Source: Pseudomonas laurylsulfatiphila
GTDB lineage: Bacteria > Pseudomonadota > Gammaproteobacteria > Pseudomonadales > Pseudomonadaceae
DNA: 64,000 nt
Reading direction: 5' to 3'
Assembly (NCBI RefSeq): GCF_002934665.1
Contig: NZ_NIRS01000001.1
Coordinates: forward strand, 1,178,001-1,242,000
Below are positions 26,452 to 57,240 of the stretch, piece by piece. The notes beneath the pieces are model-generated. The model worked only from the letters and a program-made list of their open reading frames with translations. It was not told where the DNA came from and made no database searches. A program made the translations under genes and the position numbers. The first letter of the stretch is position 1, and every line of letters begins with the position of its first letter.

Positions 26452-38255
<11,804 letters not shown>

Positions 38256-38259
<4 letters not shown>

Positions 38260-41200
38260 TGCGCGTGTTCCTCATCCACTTCGTCGAACAACGCTTCGAG
38301 GGCGTCTACATCGTTTTCCTGGTGTTCACTTTGCTCGCGGAACTGCTCGATCTGTGCCGCCAGGCGTTCCAGGGTGTCACCGTCGAAAAACAGCTTGAGC
38401 GGGATCGCCAGGTTCAGTTCGTCCTGAATCCGCGCACGAATGCGCGTGGCCAGCAGCGAGTGCCCGCCGAGTTCGAAGAAGCTGTCGTGCACACCGACGC
38501 GCTCGACGTGCAGCGCTTCGGCCCAGATTGCCGCCAGGGTTTTTTCCAGGTCGTTGCGCGGCGCGACGAAGGCGCTGCGGCGCACATCGAGATCGAGCAA
38601 GGCTTGGCGATTGAGCTTGCCGTTGGGCATCAGCGGGAAACGTTCCAGCACCTGCAAGCGCGCCGGCTGCATGTGCTCGGGCAGCACCTCGGCCAGATGG
38701 CTGCGCAGTTCGTTGAGGCGGATGTCGGCGGTGTCCGCCGGGGACACCACGAAGCCCAGCAGCTGCGGGCCGGTCGGGGTTTCCCGGGCGATGACGGCGG
38801 CATCCTCGATGCCCGGCGCGCTGCGCATGGCCGCTTCGATTTCGCCCAGCTCGATGCGGAAGCCGCGGATTTTCACCTGGTGATCGACCCGGCCCAGATA
38901 CTCCAGCACGCCATCGGCGCGATAGCGCGCCAGGTCACCGGTGCGGTACAGGCGTTGGCCCGCCGTCTTTGCAAACAGGTCGGGGACAAAGCGTTCGGCC
39001 GTCAGCGTGGCACGCTGCAAGTAGCCCCGGGCAATGCCGGCACCACCGACGTAGAGTTCACCCTCGACGCCCACGGCCACCGGTTGCAGGTCCGGGCCGA
39101 GCACGTGAATGCGCATGCCGGCAATCGGCTGGCCGATCGGAATGCTGTCGGCGTCCTGACCGAGCGGCAATTCCCAGGCCGAGCACCACACGGTGCCTTC
39201 GGTCGGGCCGTATTCGTTGACCAGTGCCACCCCCGGCAATGCCTCGCGATGTCGCTGCACCAGTGCGTTGCTGCAGGCTTCGCCGGCAACGATGACGCAG
39301 GCCAGGGCCTGTTGATCGAGGTGTTCGAGAATCTGTGCGTGGTAGGACGGCAAGGTCAGGTAGTGGGAAACCTCTTCGCGCTGGATCAACTCGGCCAATC
39401 GGGCCGGATCCTTGTAGCTGTCCTCGTCCGGCAGGCACAGGGTCGCGCCCTGCCCCAGCGCCCAGAACACCCCGGCCACCGAACTGTCGAAGGAGAACGA
39501 CGAGAGCATCAGGAACGCGCGCAGCGGCTGGCGATAAAACCCAGTGCGCGCCAGGGTCGAGGCCACGGCATTGGCATGACTGATCATCACACCCTTGGGT
39601 TTGCCGGTGGAGCCGGAGGTGTAGATGACGTAGGCCAGGTTCGCGCTGTCGCCCTGAGGCGCAGGTTCGGTTTGCGCGGCGGCCCAGACGTCGGCCCCCG
39701 GCATCAAGGAAATTATCCGTTCATGACGCAATGCGTCCGGCAGCGGCTGGCAGGCCAGCACCTGGCGCGCATCGGTATCGGCGAGCATGAACGCCAGGCG
39801 CTCGATCGGGTAGTTCGGGTCCAGCGGCAAGTACGCAGCGCCGGCCTTGAGCGTACCCAACAAGGCAATGACGATTTCCAGCGAGCGCTGGCCGTAGACC
39901 GCGACGATTTCATCCGCCGCCAAGCCTTGGGCGCGCAAGGTATTGGCCACCTGATTGGCGCGCGCATCCAGCTCGGCATAGGTCAGGCGCTGACCGTTGA
40001 TACTCAGGGCGATACGTTGTGGATGCAGGCGCGCCTGTTCGACGAACAACTCCTGCAGGAAGCGGCACGGCAATGCCTGCCCGGTGGCGTTCGGGTTGAA
40101 GCCCTCGATCAGGCGGGTCAGTTGTGCCGCATTGACCAGACTCGCCTGAGCCAGGGTCAGCTCGGGCGATGCCAGTAATTCACGGCTGAACTCGACAAAC
40201 TGCTCCAGCCATTCGGCCAGCATCGACTCCGGCAGCGCACCGTCGAGACATGACAGCTGCAACTGCTCGCCCTGGACACGCAGGCGCAGGACTTCGGGGT
40301 TGGCGTCGTCCACCTCGATGTCGGCATCAATGGCGGCTTGATAGACGAAGCCGTAACGCAGCGGCGCGGTGCCTTCGGCGCTCAGTTCGAACTCGTTGAG
40401 GCAGTCGAGCCAGGACAGCGACTGCTCAACGCTGGCCGCAAAGGTGGCCAAGGCTTGCGTCAGTGTCTGCTGGCTACGGTGCTCGAAGGCCACCGGCAGA
40501 CGCCGGGCGAATCGGCCGAGGGTGGCGGCGGTCTGCTCGTTGCGACCGTCCACCTGCCAGCCCATCAGCAGTTTTTCCTGCTGGCCGATGCGTGCAACGA
40601 ATGCGGTCCACAACAACAGCGCCAATTGCTCCGACTCAACGCCCGCATCAACAGCGGCCCGTTGCACGCCAGCCAACCATTGGGCGTCAATCAAGGTGGC
40701 CTGACGACGAACCAAGGTGACATCGAGCGCTTTTTCGAAGGGCAAGCGATGGGCTACGGCGAACTGCTGTTGCAGGTTGCGCCAGAACGCGGCGCCCTGG
40801 TGACCGATGTCTTCTTCGCGCAGCTCTTGCTGCCAGGCGCTGTAGTCCAGGTATTGCAGCGCCTCCTCGTCTTCGACCAGGGGTTCGCCGCGCAACAGAC
40901 TGGCGAGTTCAGCCGACAGCACCCGCAGCGAGGCCTCGTCGAAGCTGCACGCCGGGGTCAGCAGAGTGACGATGGATTGCCCTGCTTCGCCCTCGACCTG
41001 TGCCACCACCAGCACTTGGTTCGAATCCTCAACCAAGACTTCACGGCTGCGGCTCAAGGCCTCGGCCACCGAAGGCTGGTCGCCCAGCACCGTCAGTGGC
41101 AGCGCTTCGCACAGGCTCTGCACCGGCCACTTCATGCCCGGCAAGCGGCGGTACACCGTGCGCAGGGTTTCGTGACGCCGGCCCAGTGTCTCCAGCGCCG

Positions 41201-41354
41201 CCCGTAACGCCTGGCCATCCACCGGCCTGGCGACCGGCAATGTCAGGGCGGCGAACAGCGGCTGGGCGCCCAGGTCCTGGACGCGCAAATAAAAGGCCTG
41301 CTGGGCCGAAGTCTGGAAGACGTCTGTCGAAGGTTCGAGGGCGGTGGTGTTCAT
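38256..41354 (-). CDS. Stand-alone pyoverdine NRPS module for His (interface-like C domain, A, T)
   Basis: A 1032-residue single module. The N-terminal condensation-like domain (about 15-440) has no HHxxxDG; at that place the sequence is LLTPACSFDEASL. It is therefore unlikely to make peptide bonds. The A domain (about 460-925; YTSGSTGKPKG near 581) has pocket residues DSALIAEVW, which fit a His code. The T domain is FFELGGHSLLATR near 961. The C-terminus is an acidic tail that may dock to the next synthetase. It follows a hydroxylase gene by 11 bases and overlaps the next NRPS by 4. This fits the interface-domain type module described for siderophore His beta-hydroxylation. Confidence 0.93.
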
Positions 41355-41365
41355 GTCGGGTGTCC

Positions 41366-42424
41366 TTATTCCTGATCCAGGTCGGCGCTTTTCTGCGCGA
41401 TGGCCATGGCCGTGAGGATTTTTCTGTAGCCGGTGAATTCGTTGCGCGCATGCACGCTGAGGATGTTGTCGAGCAGGACCACGTCGCCCTTCTCCCAGGC
41501 GAACTCGACCATCACCTCGCGGTAGATGCCTTGCAGGTGACGGATCACGTCGTCGGGAATCGGCGAGCCGTCGCCGAAGAAGGTGTTCTGCGGCAGGTCT
41601 TGCGGGCCGAATTCACGCAGCAGGTTGTCGCGAATGCTGTCCGGCAGGGTCAGCGCGTTGAAGAAGGTGCCGTGGTTGAACCAGAAGCGCTCACCGGTCA
41701 GCGGGTGGCGCACGATGGCCGGGCCGTTCTGCCGGGTGCGCAGGCGGTTGCCGGACTTCCACTCGGCCTGGATACCGATCTTGGCGCAGTAGGCTTCGAC
41801 CTCGGCGCGGTCCTCGCTCTGGAACACGGTCTGCCACGGCAGGCCCATGCCGTCGCCGTAGTTGCGCACGTACATGATGCGTTTACGGGCAAACTCTTCG
41901 CGCACCGCCGGGTCGATCCGCGCGAGAATCCGGCGGGTATCGCCGAACGGCGTTTCGCCGCCGGTGGCCGATGGGGTGTCGCAGTAGAAATACAGGTGAC
42001 GCGGGAACACCGGCGAATACGAGTGCTCGTTGTGCGGGAAGATTTTCTCCGGCGCCGGGTAATCGGTGGAGCTGTAGATCTTGAACTGACCGGTGATCTG
42101 GGTACGTGGCGAGGCGCGGAACAGGTACTCCAAGGCGCCGCCGGAAATCGCATCGACGCAGCGGTTGAACTCGCCGATATCGGCCACCTGGAAGCCACGG
42201 AACAGGATCACCGCGTGCTCCAGCAGCTTGCTTTCGATCAGCGCGCGATTCTGGCTCGCCCATTCCACCAGGTTCACGCCGGACACGGCCGGACGGCACA
42301 CCAGCGGCATGCTGTGGCCTTCGAACATCGGCGCAAAACTCACCAGCCGCGTCGGATCGGTGGACAGGCTTTTGCGGGCACCACGACCCATCTTGGGAAT
42401 GGACTTGGTCGTTGAAACGGTCAT
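41366..42424 (-). CDS. TauD/SyrP-like Fe(II)/2-oxoglutarate beta-hydroxylase (probably His)
   Basis: A 352-residue non-heme iron dioxygenase of the TauD/SyrP group, which beta-hydroxylates amino acids bound to NRPS carrier domains. The metal triad is seen as FPHNEHSYSP (His-x-Glu near residue 131) and the distal His in DNILSVHARNEF near 324. The 2-oxoglutarate Arg lies shortly after (GYRKIL). GGAGGGG lies before the ATG. It lies between two NRPS genes whose junction activates His, so L-His to beta-hydroxy-His is the best guess. beta-OH-Asp would be the alternative if the His code were wrong. In many clusters this enzyme is fused to the NRPS; here it is separate. Confidence 0.9.
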   Translation of the reverse strand: MTVSTTKSIPKMGRGARKSLSTDPTRLVSFAPMFEGHSMPLVCRPAVSGVNLVEWASQNRALIESKLLEHAVILFRGFQVADIGEFNRCVDAISGGALEYLFRASPRTQITGQFKIYSSTDYPAPEKIFPHNEHSYSPVFPRHLYFYCDTPSATGGETPFGDTRRILARIDPAVREEFARKRIMYVRNYGDGMGLPWQTVFQSEDRAEVEAYCAKIGIQAEWKSGNRLRTRQNGPAIVRHPLTGERFWFNHGTFFNALTLPDSIRDNLLREFGPQDLPQNTFFGDGSPIPDDVIRHLQGIYREVMVEFAWEKGDVVLLDNILSVHARNEFTGYRKILTAMAIAQKSADLDQE

Positions 42425-42476
42425 AAACCCCTCCAGAAAATGTTGACGGCGGCGCTAAAGGACGCCGTCGCCTGTA

Positions 42477-51710
<9,234 letters not shown>

Positions 51711-51765
51711 CTATCGGCATCCGCATCAGTAGGCAGCAGGCGCAAGGGCGCGTCGTCCCTATAAA

Positions 51766-51788
51766 ACGAATGCAGGCGGGAAAAATTA
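51766..51788 (-). promoter_or_regulatory. Variant iron-starvation box of the NRPS operon
   Basis: On the minus strand GCTAATT, fifteen bases, CGT. It differs from TAAAT-N16-CGT by one base in the first element and by one base in spacing, or keeps N16 if CTAAT is taken as the element. It is the only candidate promoter for the three NRPS genes and the hydroxylase. Confidence 0.6.
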
Positions 51789-51838
51789 GCGGATCAGGCG
51801 AAAGGTGAAGCGCGGAAAAACAGGTTGATAAATACCAC

Positions 51839-51928
51839 TGTGGGAGCGAGCCTGCTCGCGAAGACGGCGTGTCAGTCGACATCAATGGTGTCTGACACAT
51901 CGCTTTCGCGAGCAGGCTCGCTCCCACA
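51839..51928. repeat. REP doublet (REPIN-like), C variant
   Basis: Inverted copies at 51839-51863 and 51904-51928, core GCGAGCCTGCTCGCG. It lies between the type II thioesterase end and the NRPS promoter. Confidence 0.9.
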
Positions 51929-51954
51929 GGTTTTGTGGTGAATTCAGAATAGGG

Positions 51955-52689
51955 TCAGCCCACCGCCATCAACCCATGCCGCCGATGATGCCCCTCAAGC
52001 TGGTCCTTGATCACCCGCAGCACCTTGGCCTCCTGCTCATGGATGAAGAAGTGCCCGCCGGCCAGCATGTCCACCGAGAAACTGCCGCGGGTTTCCTGGC
52101 TCCAGCCGATCAATTGCTCGGTGGTGGCGCGGTCGGCCTTGCCGCCGAGCACGTGCACCGGGCACTTGAGCAACGGGCGCTGGATCGGTGCGAAACGCCC
52201 GCACAACAGGAAGTCCGCGCGCAGCACCGGCAGGGTCAGGCTCATCAACTCTTCATTGGCCAGGATCTCTTCGCTGGTGCCGTTGAGGGTGCGCAATTGC
52301 TCGATCAGTTCGGCATCGGTTTTCGGCTGGGCAAAGCCGCGGTCGTATTCGGCGCGCAAGGTCGGTGCAGCGGTGCCCGAGGCGAACAGTGCGACCGGTT
52401 CCGGGTAACCCAGCGAGCGGAACGCGTGGGCCATCTCGCAGGCCAGCAACGCCCCCATGCTATGGCCGAACAACGCATACGGCGCCTTGAGCGTGGCCTT
52501 CTGTTCGTGGGCCAGTTGCAGCGCCAGGCGGCGCATGTCGGTGTGCAGGGGCTCGCCATAGCGCGCGCCCCGCCCCGGCAATTCCACCGGTTGCAGCTTG
52601 AGCCATTCCGGCAGTTTGCGCCGCCAGCGGCTATAGACCATGGCACTCGCGCCCGAATAGGGCAGGCACAGCAATGTCAGCGGGGTCAC
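51955..52689 (-). CDS. pvdG: Type II thioesterase of pyoverdine synthesis (PvdG-like)
   Basis: A 244-residue alpha/beta-hydrolase that removes wrong or stalled acyl groups from NRPS carrier domains. It has LFGHSMGALLACE (Ser77) and a C-terminal GGHFFI. Start is the GTG at 52689 with GAGGAAA upstream, and the first residues LTLLCLPYSGASAMVY fit the family. Length and motif resemble PvdG. A TAATT-N16-CGT box lies at 52722-52745, so it is co-regulated with the NRPS genes, which lie just downstream on the same strand. Confidence 0.88.
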   Translation of the reverse strand: MTPLTLLCLPYSGASAMVYSRWRRKLPEWLKLQPVELPGRGARYGEPLHTDMRRLALQLAHEQKATLKAPYALFGHSMGALLACEMAHAFRSLGYPEPVALFASGTAAPTLRAEYDRGFAQPKTDAELIEQLRTLNGTSEEILANEELMSLTLPVLRADFLLCGRFAPIQRPLLKCPVHVLGGKADRATTEQLIGWSQETRGSFSVDMLAGGHFFIHEQEAKVLRVIKDQLEGHHRRHGLMAVG

Positions 52690-52721
52690 CGGGATTTCCT
52701 CGAGAGTTGTCTGTATGGAGA

Positions 52722-52745
52722 ACGGATGAGGTGTTCCGGGAATTA
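52722..52745 (-). promoter_or_regulatory. Near-perfect iron-starvation (PvdS) box of the type II thioesterase
   Basis: GCTAATT, sixteen bases, CGT on the minus strand. Spacing is exact and one base of TAAAT differs. It ends about 33 bases before the GTG start. Confidence 0.75.
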
Positions 52746-52761
52746 GCCATATGAGTAACCC

Positions 52762-52851
52762 TGTGGGAGCGAGCTTGCTCGCGATAGCGCAGTATCAGTC
52801 GACATCATTGGTGTCCGACACGCCGCCATCGCGAGCAAGCTCGCTCCCACA
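52762..52851. repeat. REP doublet (REPIN-like), T variant
   Basis: Inverted copies at 52762-52786 and 52827-52851, core GCGAGCTTGCTCGCG, between the MFS gene end and the thioesterase promoter. Confidence 0.9.
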
Positions 52852-52875
52852 GGGAAATGCCCCACAGGTCGATCT

Positions 52876-54048
52876 TCATTTCAGATGGCGATAACTCGGG
52901 ATCGCCGAGCCGAGCACCAGCGCCCCCGCCGCAATCGCCAGCCAGAACCCGCTGCGCGCGCCGAAGGCGTCCACCAGCCAGCCGGAGCCGGCGGCGCCGA
53001 TCGCTACGCCGATGCTCAGTCCGGTGACCAGCCAGGTCAGGCCTTCGGTGAGTTTGGCCGGCGACACGATCTGTTCCACCAGGGCCATGGCGACGATCAG
53101 CGTCGGGGCAAAAAACAGCCCCGCGACAAACACTGCCAGCGACAAGCCGATAATGTTCGCCGCCAGCAACAACGGCAAGGTGGTCACCGCCGTTGCCACG
53201 CCGCCGTACAGGAACAGGCGCGCCAGCGGTACTTTCGAACGCAGTGCGCCGAAGGCCAGACCGGCCAGGCACGAGCCGATGGCGTACACCGACAGCACGA
53301 TGCTCGCCGCCGCCGGTTGACCCTGCTGCTGGGCGAAGGCGACGCTGACCACGTCCACCACGCCGACGATGGTGCCCATGGCGACCATCAACAGCATCAG
53401 CAATTGAATGTCGCGCGAGCGAATGATCGAGCCTTGATGGTGATCTTCGTGGGGATGTACCGGCGGCTCCGTGCTGCGCTGCAACACGAACGCGGTGACG
53501 CCGACGGCCAGCGCCAGCAAGGCTGCCAATGGCCCGGCCTCGGGAAACGCCACCACACACAGGCCAACGGAAAGCGGCGGCCCGACGATGAAGCAGACTT
53601 CATCCAGTACCGATTCCAGGGCGTAGGCAGTCTGCAGCTCGGGGCGACCGCGATACACCTCGGTCCAGCGCGCCCGCACCATCGCCGACATGCTCGGCAT
53701 GCAACCGGCCAGCGCAGCGAAGACAAACAGCGTCCAGTGCGGCGCCTGCAACCGCGTGCACAGCAACAGCAACAACAGGGCCCCACCGCCGAGCAGCGCC
53801 GCCACCGGCAGAATCCGTCCCTGGCCATACCGATCCACCAGCCGCGAGACCTGCGGTGCGCAAAACGCCGTGGCCAGGGCGAACGTCGCCGCCACCGCGC
53901 CCGCCAGACCGTAGCCACCCTGCAACTGCGAGAGCATGGTGATCAGGCCGATGCCGGTCATGGAAATCGGCATGCGCGCGAGCATGCCCGCCAGTACGAA
54001 TGCGCCGCTGCCTGGGGCTTTGAACAACTCGCGATAGGGGTTTGCCAT
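52876..54048 (-). CDS. MFS transporter
   Basis: A 390-residue major facilitator with about twelve hydrophobic helices and the central loop rich in His and Arg (HPHEDHHQGSIIRSRD, near residues 195-215). Motif A-like VSRLVDRYGQGR lies after helix 2. The substrate cannot be told. It lies upstream of the pyoverdine thioesterase on the same strand but is separated by a REP doublet and a PvdS-type box, so it is a separate unit. A role in siderophore export is possible but has no direct support. Confidence 0.85.
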   Translation of the reverse strand: MANPYRELFKAPGSGAFVLAGMLARMPISMTGIGLITMLSQLQGGYGLAGAVAATFALATAFCAPQVSRLVDRYGQGRILPVAALLGGGALLLLLLCTRLQAPHWTLFVFAALAGCMPSMSAMVRARWTEVYRGRPELQTAYALESVLDEVCFIVGPPLSVGLCVVAFPEAGPLAALLALAVGVTAFVLQRSTEPPVHPHEDHHQGSIIRSRDIQLLMLLMVAMGTIVGVVDVVSVAFAQQQGQPAAASIVLSVYAIGSCLAGLAFGALRSKVPLARLFLYGGVATAVTTLPLLLAANIIGLSLAVFVAGLFFAPTLIVAMALVEQIVSPAKLTEGLTWLVTGLSIGVAIGAAGSGWLVDAFGARSGFWLAIAAGALVLGSAIPSYRHLK

Positions 54049-54133
54049 GGGTCAGGTCTCATCAGGGGACTGCACGTTGCCATAACGGCTGATTGCGGGG
54101 GAAGCAGCAAATTGTTGATTGAATGTGAAGGCC

Positions 54134-54208
54134 CCTTCGCGAGCAGGCTCGCTCCCACAGTTGATCGCTGTACGCCGTCCTTTGTGGGAGCGAGCCTGCT
54201 CGCGAAGG
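54134..54208. repeat. REP doublet (REPIN-like), C variant
   Basis: Inverted copies at 54134-54159 and 54183-54208, core GCGAGCCTGCTCGCG, between the divergent MFS and GH15 genes. Confidence 0.9.
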
Positions 54209-54304
54209 GGCCAGTACAGACAACGCACGCCCCCGCCAAATGAACTCTCGCCCCCCCAAACCAGTCAGCTACTTAGGCCCCCAGGTTCCCGGAGTTCCGC
54301 GACA

Positions 54305-56128
54305 ATGGCTGATCACCCCGAACGCCAAAGCCCCATCGACGCCCACGGCATCATCGGCGACATGCGCAGCGCGGCGCTGGTCAACGACAAGGGCAGCGTG
54401 GATTTTTTCTGCTGGCCGGAGTTCGACAGCCCGTCGATCTTCTGCTCGCTACTGGACACCCCCGAGGCGGGGATTTTCCAGTTGTCGCCGGACTTGCCCG
54501 ACGCCCGCCGCGAACAGATTTACCTGCCCGACACCAACGTGCTGCAAACCCGCTGGCTCAGTGACCGAGCGGTAGTCGAGGTCACCGACCTGCTGCCCGT
54601 CGGCGACACCGAAGACGACCTGCCACTGCTGATGCGGCGGATCCGCGTGGTCAGCGGCCGCGCCACCTTCCACATGCGTTGCGCCGTGCGCCATGACTAC
54701 GCCCGCGCCAGCACCCGCGCGAGCATGGATAAGGATGACGTGATCTTCGAGGCTGCCGACCAGCCGTCCCTGCGACTGCGCGCCGATCAAGCCATGCACA
54801 TTGATGCCAATGGGGCGGTCGCGCAGTTCACCCTTGAGCAAGACCAGACCGCCCAGTTCCTGCTCGGTGCGCCTGGCGACCCACGCTTCAAGGAGGGTGC
54901 CGCCGATCTGTGCCTGATGCGCACCCTGAAGTTCTGGCGCGACTGGATCGGCCAGTCCAGCTACCGCGGGCGCTGGCGCGAAATGGTCAACCGCTCGGCC
55001 CTGGCAATGAAGCTGCTGACCTCGCGCAAGCACGGCGCCATTCTCGCCGCGGCGACTTTCGGCCTCCCGGAAAGCCCCGGTGGCGAGCGCAACTGGGACT
55101 ATCGCTTCACCTGGATCCGCGACGCTTCGTTCACGGTCTATGCGTTCATGCGCCTGGGCTTCGTCGAAGAGGCCAACGCCTACATGCGCTGGTTGCGCGG
55201 GCGGGTCAGCGACTGTCAGGGCAAGCCGATGAAACTCAACATCCTGTATGCCATCGACGGTCGCCAGGAGTTGCCGGAGATCGAGCTGACGCACCTGTCC
55301 GGTCATGGTGGCGCACAACCGGTGCGCATCGGCAACCAGGCGTACGAGCAGGTCCAGCTCGACATCTTTGGCGAGCTGATGGACGCGATTTACCTGGTCA
55401 ACAAGTACGGCGAAGCCATCTCCCATGAAGGCTGGAAACACACGGTGGAAGTCATCGACCAGGTCTGCGAAACCTGGGAGCAAAAGGACGTCGGTATCTG
55501 GGAAATGCGCGGCGAGCAGTATCATTTCCTGCATTCACGGCTGATGTGCTGGGTCGCCCTGGACCGCGCCATCCGCCTCGCGTCCAAACGCTCGCTGCCC
55601 GCCCCGTTCGCCCGCTGGGACCAGACCCGCCAGGCGATCCATGCCGACATCTGGGAGAACTTCTGGAATGAAGAGCACGGGCATTTCGTCCAGCACATCG
55701 GCGGCACCGGCCTGGACGGTTCGATGCTGCTGATGCCGCTGGTGCGCTTTGTCAGCGCCCGCGACCCGCGCTGGCTGGCGACCCTGCAAGCCATCGAAAG
55801 GAGCCTGGTGCGCGACGGCATGATCTACCGCTACCGCAACGACGACAGCCGGATCGACGGCCTGCCCGGCAGCGAAGGCGCCTTCGCCGCCTGCTCGTTC
55901 TGGTACGTCGAATGCCTGGCCCGCGCCGGCCAGCTCGACAAGGCCCACCTGGAGTTCGAACAGTTGCTCAGGTACGCCAACCCGCTGGGGTTGTATGCCG
56001 AAGAGTTCGACAGCCATGGGCGGCACATGGGCAACACACCGCAGGCGCTGACGCATCTGGCGTTGATCAGTGCGGCGTGTTTTCTGGACCGCAGGTTGAG
56101 TGGGGAGAAGGTTGTTTGGCAGCCGTAA
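54305..56128 (+). CDS. Glycoside hydrolase family 15 (glucoamylase/trehalase-like) protein
   Basis: A 607-residue GH15 protein. After an N-terminal beta-sandwich-like part (to about 240) comes the (alpha/alpha)6 catalytic region with GERNWDYRFTWIRDASFTVYAF (near 262-282), typical of bacterial and archaeal glucoamylase-like and trehalase-like enzymes, and SEGAFAACSFWYVECLARAG near the end with a candidate catalytic Glu. No signal peptide is seen, so it is cytoplasmic. Start 54305 (MADHPERQSPIDAHGIIGD) follows GGAG at some distance; the longer frame reads through the REP doublet and is rejected. Substrate is probably an alpha-linked glucan or trehalose. Confidence 0.88.
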   Translation: MADHPERQSPIDAHGIIGDMRSAALVNDKGSVDFFCWPEFDSPSIFCSLLDTPEAGIFQLSPDLPDARREQIYLPDTNVLQTRWLSDRAVVEVTDLLPVGDTEDDLPLLMRRIRVVSGRATFHMRCAVRHDYARASTRASMDKDDVIFEAADQPSLRLRADQAMHIDANGAVAQFTLEQDQTAQFLLGAPGDPRFKEGAADLCLMRTLKFWRDWIGQSSYRGRWREMVNRSALAMKLLTSRKHGAILAAATFGLPESPGGERNWDYRFTWIRDASFTVYAFMRLGFVEEANAYMRWLRGRVSDCQGKPMKLNILYAIDGRQELPEIELTHLSGHGGAQPVRIGNQAYEQVQLDIFGELMDAIYLVNKYGEAISHEGWKHTVEVIDQVCETWEQKDVGIWEMRGEQYHFLHSRLMCWVALDRAIRLASKRSLPAPFARWDQTRQAIHADIWENFWNEEHGHFVQHIGGTGLDGSMLLMPLVRFVSARDPRWLATLQAIERSLVRDGMIYRYRNDDSRIDGLPGSEGAFAACSFWYVECLARAGQLDKAHLEFEQLLRYANPLGLYAEEFDSHGRHMGNTPQALTHLALISAACFLDRRLSGEKVVWQP

Positions 56129-56168
56129 GTACGGATCAAACAATGTTCGAGTTCAGGCAGTAAGTGAC

Positions 56169-57152
56169 TCAAGGCACTACTGGATCTACTCCAGCACTGA
56201 CCGAAAACCGCTCCCGGTAAGCCTGCGGTGTCACTCCCATGGCCCGCAGGAAGCTGCGGCGCAGGGTTTCTTCGCTGCCGAAGCCGCATTGCACCGCCAG
56301 CCGTTTGATCGGCACACCGGTATCGCTGAGCAGGCGCCGCGCGGTTTCGACGCGGATCAGTTCGATGGCCCGGGCGGGGGTCTGGCCGGTGTCTGCGCGG
56401 TAGTGGCGCACGAAGCTGCGTTCGCTCATGCCGGCCTGCAAGGCCAGGGTCGGGATGCCAAGGTCCTTGGTCAGGTTTTCGCTGATCCAGGCGTGAAGTT
56501 CGTCGAATCGCTTACCTTCCTGTTGCAGGGACAGGGTCACGCTGAATTGCGACTGGCCACCCGGACGCTTGAGAAACACCACCAGTTGCCGGGCGACTTC
56601 CAGGGCCATGTTGCGTCCCAGGTCTTGTTCGACCATGGCCAGCGCAAGGTCGATGCCGGCCGTCACTCCGGCCGAGGTCCAGACCGGGCCGTCGTTGATG
56701 AAGATCGGGTTGGGTTCGACCTGCAAGCGCGGGTGCTGTTGCGCCAGTTGCTCGCAGCGGGTCCAGTGGGTGACCACGCGCCGGCCATCGAGCCAGCCGC
56801 TGGCCGCCAGCAGAAACGCACCGGTACACACCGAGGAAACCCGTCGGCAGCCACGGGCATGCTCGCGCACCCAGGCGACCAACGACGCATCTTGCGCCGC
56901 CGCGTAGACGCCCCAGCCACCGGCGATTATCAGGGTGTCAGTGCCGTCATCCGGTAAGGGTTCGGCCAACAGCGCCAGGCCCGCCGACGACATCACCGCC
57001 CCGCCGCCGCCGGCAATCACCGTCGGCGCGTAGGGTGGCGGCAGGCCTTGCTGACGGGCAATGTCGTTGGCCGAGGCGAATACCTGCAACGGCCCGGTGA
57101 CGTCGAGCAATTGCACGTTGGCGAACGCGAGTACATGAATGGTTTTCGACAT
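56169..57152 (-). CDS. GlxA-family AraC-type regulator (DJ-1/PfpI-like domain + HTH)
   Basis: A 327-residue transcription regulator: an N-terminal DJ-1/PfpI-like domain (to about 180; SVCTGAFLLAASGWLDGRRVVTHW) and a C-terminal AraC HTH (RSFVRHYRADTGQTPARAIELIRVETARRLL). The Cys in SVCTGAF is at the usual nucleophile position. It is divergent from an isonitrile hydratase gene of the same fold, separated by 88 bases that hold TTGGCGTA repeats, which probably form its operator. It may control that gene. Confidence 0.9.
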   Translation of the reverse strand: MSKTIHVLAFANVQLLDVTGPLQVFASANDIARQQGLPPPYAPTVIAGGGGAVMSSAGLALLAEPLPDDGTDTLIIAGGWGVYAAAQDASLVAWVREHARGCRRVSSVCTGAFLLAASGWLDGRRVVTHWTRCEQLAQQHPRLQVEPNPIFINDGPVWTSAGVTAGIDLALAMVEQDLGRNMALEVARQLVVFLKRPGGQSQFSVTLSLQQEGKRFDELHAWISENLTKDLGIPTLALQAGMSERSFVRHYRADTGQTPARAIELIRVETARRLLSDTGVPIKRLAVQCGFGSEETLRRSFLRAMGVTPQAYRERFSVSAGVDPVVP

Positions 57153-57189
57153 TTGGCGTAATTCGTGGGGATATTGGCGTATACGCCAA
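57153..57189. promoter_or_regulatory. Candidate operator: TTGGCGTA repeats
   Basis: TTGGCGTA occurs at 57153-57160 and again at 57174-57181, exactly 21 bases (two helical turns) apart. The second copy is half of a perfect 16-base palindrome TTGGCGTATACGCCAA (57174-57189). Direct repeats at two helical turns are usual for AraC-family dimers. It lies between the divergent glxA-like regulator and inhA genes. Confidence 0.65.
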
Positions 57190-57240
57190 ATCCTACGAGC
57201 CTACAGTCAAACCGTCCACCCACTTCACGAGAAAAACACC

